Shown here piece by piece: positions 34,201 through 40,089 of a DNA stretch of 40,089 nt (within the stretch, counting starts at the first letter, position 1; every line of letters begins with the position of its first letter). The stretch comes from an uncultured Hyphomicrobiales bacterium (GTDB taxonomy: Bacteria > Pseudomonadota > Alphaproteobacteria > Rhizobiales > Xanthobacteraceae). Where the stretch lies: positions 1 through 40,089 of the forward strand of contig CAIMEA010000021.1 of assembly GCA_903839845.1 (NCBI GenBank), read 5' to 3'. Position numbers and translations under genes: made by a program. The notes below the pieces were generated by a model. That model saw only the letters and a list, made by a program, of their open reading frames with translations. It made no database searches and had not been told where the DNA came from.

Positions 34201-34872
34201 TTGGGCAAACAGTTCAAACTCACCACTACCGACCAGCATTCGCTCGGCGCCTATCGCGCCGACCCGGCAGGCAAGCCGAAGGGCGGCATCGTCGTGGTGC
34301 AGGAAATTTTCGGCGTCAATCACCACATCCGCGCGGTCTGCGACCGCCTGGCGGCGCTCGGCTATGTCGCTGTGGCGCCCGCCATCTTCGACCGCTTCGT
34401 GCGCGATTTTGAAAGCGGCTATACGCCGGACGAGATCGCGCATGCGCGCTCCTATCTCGGCAATCTCGACTGGGACAAGATGATGCTCGATGTCGCCGCG
34501 GCGCAGGCCGATCTCAAAGGCGTGGGTCCGTTGGGTGTGATTGGCTTCTGCATGGGCGGCACCGCGGTGTTTCTCGCCGCCTGCCGGCTGCCGGGCTTTG
34601 CCGCCTCGGTTTCTTTCTACGGCGGCATGATCGGCAAGTTCGCCGACGAGAAACCGAAATGCCCGATGCAGATGCATTTCGGCGAAAAGGACGAAGGCAT
34701 TCCGATGGATGTGGTCGAGGCCATCAAGGCCAAGCAGCCGCAGGCCGAGGTCTATGTCTATCCGGGCGCGCCGCACGGGTTTTACTGCGACGAACGCGCC
34801 AGCTATCGCAAAGAATCAGGCGATCTGGCCTGGAGCCGGACGCAGGAATTTTTCAGCAAGCATATGAAATAG
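34201..34872 (+). CDS. Dienelactone hydrolase family protein
   Basis: A 223-residue alpha/beta hydrolase of the dienelactone hydrolase family. The catalytic triad is Cys117 (GFCMGG), Asp164 (GEKDEGIP) and His192 (APHGF), and Glu35 (QEIFGVN) matches the glutamate that activates the cysteine. Classical members open dienelactones in chlorocatechol degradation; many homologues act on other lactones or esters, and no chlorocatechol gene is nearby, so the substrate is open. The start is a TTG at 34201 with a strong GGAGG (34191-34195) at proper spacing; no in-frame ATG fits. Confidence 0.9.
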   Translation: MGKQFKLTTTDQHSLGAYRADPAGKPKGGIVVVQEIFGVNHHIRAVCDRLAALGYVAVAPAIFDRFVRDFESGYTPDEIAHARSYLGNLDWDKMMLDVAAAQADLKGVGPLGVIGFCMGGTAVFLAACRLPGFAASVSFYGGMIGKFADEKPKCPMQMHFGEKDEGIPMDVVEAIKAKQPQAEVYVYPGAPHGFYCDERASYRKESGDLAWSRTQEFFSKHMK

Positions 34873-34894
34873 CCGGCAGGCGGCGCGTCATACT

Positions 34895-34966
34895 CCGCTC
34901 ATTCCCGCGCAGGCGCGAATCCAGTTCTTAATCGGTCTGGCCCCCCGCCTGCGCGGGGGTGAGCGG
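34895..34966. repeat. Long imperfect palindrome, dispersed REP-like element
   Basis: The arms ccgctcattcccgcgcaggc (from 34895) and gcctgcgcgggggtgagcgg (ending 34966) are complementary except at two positions, around a 30-base centre. It lies between two convergent genes. The motif with 'attcccgcgcaggcg' is widespread in Rhizobiales. It could act as an RNA hairpin ending both transcripts, but no T-tract follows. Confidence 0.7.
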
Positions 34967-34974
34967 AAAAATAT

Positions 34975-35943
34975 TTAAAACCACCGCTCCTTCACCACCA
35001 CGGTGTCACCGGGGCGGAGCGGGAAGTTGAGCGGCACCTCGCCATTGATCTGCTGGCCCGGCGCATTACGGGTCAACTGAACCTTGCTCTTTGATGCGCG
35101 CGGGGCAAAGCCGCCGGCGATGGCGATCGCGGTTTCCGCCGTCATGTTGGCGACGTACGGATATTGTCCGGGCGTGGTGACTTCGCCGAGAATGAAGAAC
35201 GGCCGGTAGGCTTCGACCTCGACGCTGACATGCGGTTCGCGCACGTAACCTTGCTTGAGTTTGTCGGCGATGACCCGCGACAATTGCTGCGTGGTCGCAC
35301 CGCGCGCCGGCACCGTGCCGACCAGCGGCAGGTTGACGTTGCCGCCGGCATCGACCGTGTAGCTGTTGGTGATGCCGTCCTGGCCGAACACGACGACGCG
35401 CAGCTTGTCGCCGGAATCGAGCGTGTAGTCGGGTGAATAACTGGCCGGCGCCGACGCATAGGCGTTGGGCGCGGCGACATAGGGACCACCGACAGCGGGC
35501 GCCCTTGGCGGCGCGACCGGCGCCGGTGCGGCCATGGCCGGTTCACCGTATTGCGCGATGTATGGCTGTTGCACCGGCGGCTGCCGGGGCGCCGACGTGC
35601 GTCCGGACGTAAATAGACCGCGTCCGCCGCTCGGCGAAGCCGCGCGTTGTTGCGCGGCCGGGGCCGCGTAGCCGGGCTGGGCATATTGCGGCGGCCCATA
35701 GGCCTGCTGCGCGGAAGCCGGCGATGTCGAATAGAGGTCGCGCAAATCAGTCGGCGCCCCGACCGGGGCATAAGGTTGTTGCGCGTAGCGCGGCTGTCCG
35801 AATTGCTGTTGCGGCTGCGCCGTCACCGGCACCGGCTGTCCGGTCTGCGGATCGATGACGTAATAAGTCTGGGCGGGCTGGCGCATGCAGGCGCCGACCG
35901 AAAGCGCGGTCAAAACGGCGAATAGAAGTCGGGCTCCCCGCAT
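34975..35943 (-). CDS. Polysaccharide export (Wza/KpsD-like) lipoprotein
   Basis: A 322-residue secreted lipoprotein. The N-terminus is a lipoprotein signal peptide with lipobox LSVGAC (Cys19). Residues 25-175 are a low-complexity stretch rich in Pro, Gln, Ala and Tyr. The second half holds a Poly_export domain (YTLDSGDKLRVVVFGQDGITNSYTVDAGG, then LPLVGTV) and an SLBB-like domain (FFILGEVTTPGQYPY ... LTRN), as in outer-membrane exopolysaccharide channels. It is shorter than Wza, and no polymerase, flippase or glycosyltransferase gene is adjacent. The ATG at 35943 gives a normal signal peptide; a GTG at 35976 is the alternative. The disordered spacer may cross the periplasm or peptidoglycan, which is inference. 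Confidence 0.88.
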   Translation of the reverse strand: MRGARLLFAVLTALSVGACMRQPAQTYYVIDPQTGQPVPVTAQPQQQFGQPRYAQQPYAPVGAPTDLRDLYSTSPASAQQAYGPPQYAQPGYAAPAAQQRAASPSGGRGLFTSGRTSAPRQPPVQQPYIAQYGEPAMAAPAPVAPPRAPAVGGPYVAAPNAYASAPASYSPDYTLDSGDKLRVVVFGQDGITNSYTVDAGGNVNLPLVGTVPARGATTQQLSRVIADKLKQGYVREPHVSVEVEAYRPFFILGEVTTPGQYPYVANMTAETAIAIAGGFAPRASKSKVQLTRNAPGQQINGEVPLNFPLRPGDTVVVKERWF

Positions 35944-36025
35944 CGAGCGCAATCCGGGCGGCTGGCTGAAAGTCACGCCCGATTAACGCTTTATATGGTT
36001 AAGAAAGTCTGACTTTTTTCTTTTT

Positions 36026-36051
36026 CCCTCTCCCCGCAAGCGGGGAGAGGG
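36026..36051. repeat. Perfect 12-bp hairpin repeat (CCCTCTCCCCGC type)
   Basis: Arms ccctctccccgc (36026-36037) and gcggggagaggg (36040-36051) are perfectly complementary around 'aa'. It lies 11 bases beyond the msrA stop, in the direction of msrA transcription. The following bases on that strand are A-rich rather than T-rich, so it is not a standard intrinsic terminator. Hairpins of this sequence are frequent dispersed repeats in Rhizobiales. Confidence 0.75.
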
Positions 36052-36062
36052 CAATAAGAAAC

Positions 36063-36731
36063 TCAGGCGCTGGCGCCCTGGGTCAGCTTGGCGCCGGTAC
36101 CGATCGGGCAAGAAACGCCGGTGCCGCCGTGGCCACAATAGCCGAACGGGTTCTTGGCCAGATACTGCTGGTGATAGTCCTCGGCGAAATAGAATTCCGG
36201 CGCGTCGATAATTTCGGTGGTGATGGCGCCGTAGCGCTTGGCCTTCAGTTCGTTCTCGTACATCGCCTTGGAAGCTTCGGCCGCCTGTTTCTGCGCGGAC
36301 GAGAACGTATAGATGCCGGATCGATACTGGGTGCCGATGTCATTGCCCTGGCGCATGCCTTGCGTCGGGTCGTGACCTTCCCAGAAGGTCTTGAGCAACT
36401 GCTCGTAGGAAACCGTCTTCGGGTCATAGACCACCAGAACGACTTCGTTGTGGCCGGTCCGCCCGGAGCAGACTTCCTCGTAAGTCGGGTTTGGCGTCAT
36501 GCCGCCGGCATAGCCAACCGCGGTGACGTAAACGCCGGCAAGCGACCAGAACGCCTTCTCGGCGCCCCAGAAACAGCCGAAGCCGAACACGGCCTTCTCG
36601 AAACCGTCCGGATAGGGGCCTTTGAGGGCGTGGTGATTGACGAAATGGCTGGCGGCCGTGCGGATTTCGTTGGCGCGGCCGGGCAGCGCCTGCTCTTTGG
36701 TGGGCAATGCAATCTTCTTGAAGCCGAACAT
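36063..36731 (-). CDS. msrA: Peptide methionine sulfoxide reductase MsrA
   Basis: A 222-residue MsrA that reduces the S-epimer of methionine sulfoxide in proteins and free form using thioredoxin. The catalytic Cys53 lies in [13 protein letters not shown]. Resolving cysteines are Cys199 and Cys208 in the C-terminal [34 protein letters not shown] and the [12 protein letters not shown] motif are typical. The ATG at 36731 is preceded by GGGGAGAAG; the longer open frame upstream is not supported. Length with an N-terminal extension of about 40 residues is normal for rhizobial MsrA. Confidence 0.96.
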   Translation of the reverse strand: MFGFKKIALPTKEQALPGRANEIRTAASHFVNHHALKGPYPDGFEKAVFGFGCFWGAEKAFWSLAGVYVTAVGYAGGMTPNPTYEEVCSGRTGHNEVVLVVYDPKTVSYEQLLKTFWEGHDPTQGMRQGNDIGTQYRSGIYTFSSAQKQAAEASKAMYENELKAKRYGAITTEIIDAPEFYFAEDYHQQYLAKNPFGYCGHGGTGVSCPIGTGAKLTQGASA

Positions 36732-36840
36732 GATCTTGCTTCTCCCCAAATTGATAACAGCAATATAGGCGTCCGCCTCACGGCCCGAAACGGCGGGAGC
36801 GATCACGTCTCGGACAGCGCCCCGTGAGGGCGCGGGGACA

Positions 36841-37158
36841 TCAGCGCGCGTAGCCGATCAGCGGCTTTTTGCGGCGTCCCAATATCATGCACAGGATGCC
36901 AAAGGCGCCGAGCAGCGCCCAGCTGGGCGTACCCAGAATTGCCGTCGCGCCGGGGTCCCACAGAATGCCGCCAGCATAAGGCTGCAGCAACGGCTGCATC
37001 TTGGCGAGACTTGCGCTGTTGACGATCTGCCAAAGGTCGCGGACGCTGGTCAAATAGACATTATTGCCGGCGATCGACTTGGTGCCGTCGTAAATGATCA
37101 GAATGAAGGCGGCGGCCAGGCAAAAAAGGCCAATTATGCGAAGAAAAAAGCGGATCAT
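36841..37158 (-). CDS. Conserved small membrane protein, unknown function
   Basis: A 105-residue protein with two predicted transmembrane segments, residues 4-23 ([20 protein letters not shown]) and about 78-94 ([17 protein letters not shown]), and a periplasmic loop between them ([20 protein letters not shown] ...). It ends in the basic [11 protein letters not shown], a positive cytoplasmic tail. Similar short proteins with this tail occur in Bradyrhizobium relatives as far as I recall; none has a known role. It starts from ATG 37158, 109 bases upstream of msrA on the same strand. Confidence 0.75.
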   Translation of the reverse strand: MIRFFLRIIGLFCLAAAFILIIYDGTKSIAGNNVYLTSVRDLWQIVNSASLAKMQPLLQPYAGGILWDPGATAILGTPSWALLGAFGILCMILGRRKKPLIGYAR

Positions 37159-37303
37159 GGGATCTTCTTATCGGCTCATAACGGCTAAATTCGGCCATCG
37201 GAATGGCCCCGGATTAGCGCGCGCCGGGCTCGTGTTCAACACCTGCATGCCAGATCGGCGCGGCCGGCTGCCAACCCACCTTGAGCTTGCGCCCGGCCTT
37301 CAC

Positions 37304-37362
37304 TAGAGCATACGCACGATTCTGTCCGAAACTGGGTTCCCACCTTTCATAATCGTGCGCTA
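37304..37362. repeat. Imperfect palindrome, degenerate AGAGCAT...ATGCTC-type repeat
   Basis: The element runs from tagagcatacgcacgat to atcgtgcgcta with gcacgat/atcgtgc as perfect inner arms. The centre includes gtccgaaactgggttccc and ccacctttc, resembling a repeat common in Rhizobiales whose ends are agagcat and atgctc around a cgaaaa-tggttccc core. It lies 44 bases before the maeB start, so it may be in the maeB leader or promoter region. Confidence 0.55.
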
Positions 37363-37406
37363 TGGTCCCGGCCCGCCGGGCTCGCCGGCCGCGTATTGGA
37401 GTAAAA

Positions 37407-39683
37407 ATGTCGTCAAAGCCCCCCGGCCGCAGCCGCCCGACTTTTACCGATCAGGAAGCCCTGCAATTTCACTCAGTTGGCCGGCCCGGCAAGCTCGAGG
37501 TCATCGCTACCAAGCCGATGGCGACGCAGCGCGACCTGTCGCTGGCCTATTCGCCCGGCGTCGCCGTGCCGGTGCTGGCGATCGCCGAAGACCCGAGCAA
37601 GGCCTACGACCTGACCGTTAAAGGCAATTTCGTCGCCGTCATTACCAACGGCACGGCTATTCTCGGCCTCGGCAACCTTGGCGCCCTGGCGGCGAAACCG
37701 GTGATGGAAGGCAAGGCGGTCCTGTTCAAGCGCTTCGCCGACATTGACTCGATCGACCTCGAAGTCTCGACCGAGGACCCGGAAGAGTTCATCAACTGCG
37801 TCAAATATCTCGGCGCCGGCTGGGGCGGCATCAACCTCGAGGACATCAAGGCGCCCGAGTGCTTTATCATCGAGCAGAAGCTGCGCGAATTGATGGACAT
37901 CCCGGTGTTCCACGATGACCAGCACGGCACCGCCATCATTTCGGCCGCCGGCCTGATCAACGCGCTCGATCTCACCGGCCGCGACATCAAGACCACCAAA
38001 CTGGTTTGCAACGGCGCCGGCGCCGCCGGCATCGCCTGCCTCGAACTGTTGAAGGCCATTGGCTTCACGCCGGAAAATCTGATCCTCTGCGACACCAAGG
38101 GCGTCATTTATCAGGGCCGCACCGAAGGCATGAACCAGTGGAAGTCGGGCTACGCGGTCAAGACCGATGCGCGCACGCTCGCCGACGCCATGAAAGGCGC
38201 CGACGTATTCTATGGCCTCTCGGCCAAGGGCGCGGTGACCAAGGACATGGTCAAGTCGATGGCGGCAAAGCCGATCATCTTCGCCATGGCCAATCCCGAT
38301 CCGGAAATCACCGCCGAGGAAGTCGCGGAAGTGCGCGATGACGCCATCATGGCGACCGGCCGTTCCGACTATCCCAACCAGGTCAATAACGTCCTCGGCT
38401 TCCCGTTCATCTTCCGCGGTGCGCTCGACGTGCGCGCCTCCACCATCAATATGGAAATGAAAATCGCCGCGGCGCGCGCCCTCGCGGCGCTGGCGCGCGA
38501 GGACGTGCCGGACGAAGTCGCCGCCACTTACGGCGGGCGGCCGAAATACGGACCGGAATACATTATTCCAACACCGTTCGATCCGCGCCTGATCTCGCAT
38601 GTGCCGCCGGCGGTGGCGCAAGCGGCCATGGATACCGGGGTCGCGCGCAAGCCGATCGTCGACATGGACGCCTACAAGCATCAGCTCAGCGCGCGGCGCG
38701 ATCCGATCGCCGGCACTCTGGTACAAGTTTACGCCAAGCTTCGCCGCTCGCCGAAGCGCGTCGTCTTCGCCGAAGGCGAAGAGGAACAGGTGATCCGCGC
38801 GGCGGCAAGCTTCGTCGCGCAAGGTCTCGGCACCGCGCTTCTCGTCGGCCGCGAGGACCGCGTCAAAGGCGCCGCCAAGGAAGCCGGCATCGCGCTCGGC
38901 GAAGGCATCGAGATCATCAACGCGGCTTTGTCGAAGCGCAACAATGTCTATCTCAACTATCTCTACGAGCGGCTGCAACGGCATGGCTACCTGCTGCGCG
39001 ACTGCCAGCGGCTGGTGAACACCGACCGCAACTACTTTGCCTCGCTGATGGTCGCGCTCGGCGATGCCGACGCCATGGTCACCGGCGTCACCCGCAATTT
39101 CTCGGTCGCGCTCGAGGACGTGCGCAAGGTGATCGATCCCAAGCCTGGCCACCGCGTCATCGGCGTGTCGCTGGTCGTGGCGCGTGGCCGCACTGTGGTC
39201 GTCGCCGATACCGCGATCACCGAGATGCCGACAGCCGAGGATCTGGCCGAGATCGCCATCGAGGCAGCCGGTGTGGCGCGGCGGTTCGGCTATGAGCCGC
39301 GGCTGGCCATGCTTGCTTTCTCGACTTTCGGTCATCCGGCCGGCGAGCGCTCGGCCAAAGTCATCGAGGCAGTGAAAATCCTCGATCGCAAGCGCGTCGA
39401 TTTTGAATATGACGGCGACATGGCCGCCGACGTCGCGCTTAATCCGGAATTGGCGGCGGCCTATCCGTTCTGCCGCCTATCCGGCCCGGCCAATGTGCTG
39501 ATCATGCCGGCTTTCCATTCGGCCTCGATCTCGACCAAGATGCTGCAGGAACTAGGCGGCGCCACCGTCATCGGCCCGCTGCTGGTCGGTCTCGACCGGC
39601 CGGTGCAGATCGTCCAGCTTGGCGCCAAGGATACCCAGATCGTCAACATGGCGGCGCTGGCGGCATATAATGTGAGCGGCTGA
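37407..39683 (+). CDS. maeB: NADP-dependent malic enzyme (MaeB type, phosphotransacetylase-like C-terminus)
   Basis: A 758-residue MaeB-type malic enzyme that oxidatively decarboxylates malate to pyruvate, supplying NADPH and pyruvate for growth on C4 acids. The malic domain is at residues 15-430: Tyr48 in [39 protein letters not shown] with the metal-binding acids, and [16 protein letters not shown] for NADP. The C-terminal 320 residues (from [14 protein letters not shown]) resemble phosphotransacetylase and in this family are regulatory rather than catalytic. The ATG at 37407 follows GGAG (37398-37401). Length is typical of rhizobial MaeB/Dme proteins. No gene is interrupted and no frameshift is seen. 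Confidence 0.96.
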   Translation: MSSKPPGRSRPTFTDQEALQFHSVGRPGKLEVIATKPMATQRDLSLAYSPGVAVPVLAIAEDPSKAYDLTVKGNFVAVITNGTAILGLGNLGALAAKPVMEGKAVLFKRFADIDSIDLEVSTEDPEEFINCVKYLGAGWGGINLEDIKAPECFIIEQKLRELMDIPVFHDDQHGTAIISAAGLINALDLTGRDIKTTKLVCNGAGAAGIACLELLKAIGFTPENLILCDTKGVIYQGRTEGMNQWKSGYAVKTDARTLADAMKGADVFYGLSAKGAVTKDMVKSMAAKPIIFAMANPDPEITAEEVAEVRDDAIMATGRSDYPNQVNNVLGFPFIFRGALDVRASTINMEMKIAAARALAALAREDVPDEVAATYGGRPKYGPEYIIPTPFDPRLISHVPPAVAQAAMDTGVARKPIVDMDAYKHQLSARRDPIAGTLVQVYAKLRRSPKRVVFAEGEEEQVIRAAASFVAQGLGTALLVGREDRVKGAAKEAGIALGEGIEIINAALSKRNNVYLNYLYERLQRHGYLLRDCQRLVNTDRNYFASLMVALGDADAMVTGVTRNFSVALEDVRKVIDPKPGHRVIGVSLVVARGRTVVVADTAITEMPTAEDLAEIAIEAAGVARRFGYEPRLAMLAFSTFGHPAGERSAKVIEAVKILDRKRVDFEYDGDMAADVALNPELAAAYPFCRLSGPANVLIMPAFHSASISTKMLQELGGATVIGPLLVGLDRPVQIVQLGAKDTQIVNMAALAAYNVSG

Positions 39684-39735
39684 GCAGCCGCACCGCACAA
39701 TTGAAAACGCATAAACGAATGTTTGGAGAAACGCC

Positions 39736-40089
39736 TTGAGCAAGACCCTGTCCGGCGTCATCGCCGCGGTTGCCACGCCGATCGACGCGGGCGGCGCGCC
39801 CGATCTCAAGCGCGCCACCGATCTGGCGCGCCATCTGCTCGACAATGGCTGCGATGGCCTCAACGTCCTCGGTTCAACCGGTGAGGCGACCTCGTTCTCG
39901 GTCGACGAGCGCAAAGCGGTGATGACCGCCTACAAGAATAATGGCCTACCGCTCGACCGCCTGATGGTGGGAACCGGTGCTGCATCGGTATCCGACGCCA
40001 TCGCGCTCACCCGCCATGCGGCGGAACTCGGTTTCGGCGGCGCGTTGGTGCTGCCGCCCTTTTATTACAAAGGCGTCACCGACGATGGA
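39736..40089 (+). CDS. Dihydrodipicolinate synthase/N-acetylneuraminate lyase family protein (3' truncated)
   Basis: The frame is open to the last base; 118 residues are visible. This is a DapA-superfamily class I aldolase: GVIAAVATPID at the start, GSTGEATSFSVDERK (the DapA GTTGE region), and LPPFYYKG, which matches the tyrosine loop of the family. The Schiff-base lysine lies beyond the window. The gene starts from a TTG with GGAGA (39724-39728). It is 52 bases after maeB. Whether it is DapA itself or one of the sugar-acid or pyruvate lyases cannot be told; the divergent N-terminus favours a DapA paralogue. Confidence 0.88.
   Translation, partial: MSKTLSGVIAAVATPIDAGGAPDLKRATDLARHLLDNGCDGLNVLGSTGEATSFSVDERKAVMTAYKNNGLPLDRLMVGTGAASVSDAIALTRHAAELGFGGALVLPPFYYKGVTDDG

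Noticed and set aside
36026-36051. Hairpin as an intrinsic terminator of msrA
   Set aside because: On the msrA strand it is followed by A residues, not T; dispersed repeat is the better reading.
37473-39335. A 620-codon minus-strand open frame across maeB
   Set aside because: Shadow of maeB; low-complexity composition rich in His, Arg and Asp and no family signature.
1-40089. CRISPR array, prophage, transposon or known defence system
   Set aside because: No regularly spaced repeats and no cas, transposase, integrase, toxin or defence gene were recognised on either strand.

Overview
The window is high-GC chromosomal DNA from an alphaproteobacterium of the order Hyphomicrobiales. It looks closest to the Bradyrhizobium / Rhodopseudomonas / Xanthobacteraceae group. 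The grounds are the gene orders (lptB-rpoN-hpf-ptsN; tRNA-Ala/TIGR02300/aroA-cmk ... rpsA-sppA-ihfB-lapA; trpFBA-accD-folC; addB-addA-trxA), the hsp20-DUF1150 pair behind a ROSE-type RNA thermometer, and short palindromic intergenic repeats typical of that group. No phage, transposase, integrase or CRISPR array is visible. Most of the region is core chromosome with a few accessory genes between the blocks.

Layout. 1-3560: end of lptB, then rpoN (sigma-54), a short hibernation factor and ptsN, closed by a strong two-way terminator. 3592-4488 (minus): DUF1150 gene and hsp20, with a heat-shock-type promoter and an RNA thermometer masking the hsp20 ribosome binding site. 4545-8317: three accessory genes, namely a mandelate-racemase-like enolase-superfamily enzyme, a membrane-anchored SleB-type cell-wall hydrolase and a gamma-resorcylate-decarboxylase-like amidohydrolase. 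8541-11203: tRNA-Ala(GGC), a TIGR02300 acidic protein, aroA and cmk. 11200-14517 (minus): the sulfate-assimilation operon cysH-cysD-cysN, lying between cmk and rpsA. 15035-18779: rpsA, sppA, ihfB and a LapA-like gene. 18840-23919: trpF, trpB, trpA, accD, folC. 23970-30941 (minus): addB-addA and trxA. 30990-37158: a single-domain response regulator, DUF427, an HtrA-like pseudoprotease, an LLM flavin enzyme, a dienelactone hydrolase, a polysaccharide-export-type lipoprotein, msrA and a small membrane protein. 37407-end: maeB and the start of a DapA-superfamily gene.

How genes work together. CysD/CysN make APS, and CysH carries the cysteine pattern of an iron-sulfur APS reductase, so APS can be reduced directly and no APS kinase is needed; none is present here. 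TrpF, TrpB and TrpA catalyse three of the late steps of tryptophan synthesis, and AccD and FolC share their transcription direction and tight spacing. AddA and AddB form the double-strand-break helicase-nuclease. RpoN, HPF and PtsN form the usual nitrogen/phosphotransfer and hibernation cluster.

Most notable observations: CysN ends in a fused two-helix DUF2061 membrane domain where other bifunctional CysN proteins carry APS kinase; the cys operon and cmk converge with interlocked stop codons; the ROSE element is legible base by base; the HtrA-like protein has lost all three catalytic residues; the mandelate-racemase homologue has Arg in place of one catalytic Lys; HPF lacks the long-form C-terminal domain; and AccD has lost three of its four zinc-finger cysteines. 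Several of these may be clade traits rather than unique to this genome, which could not be checked here.
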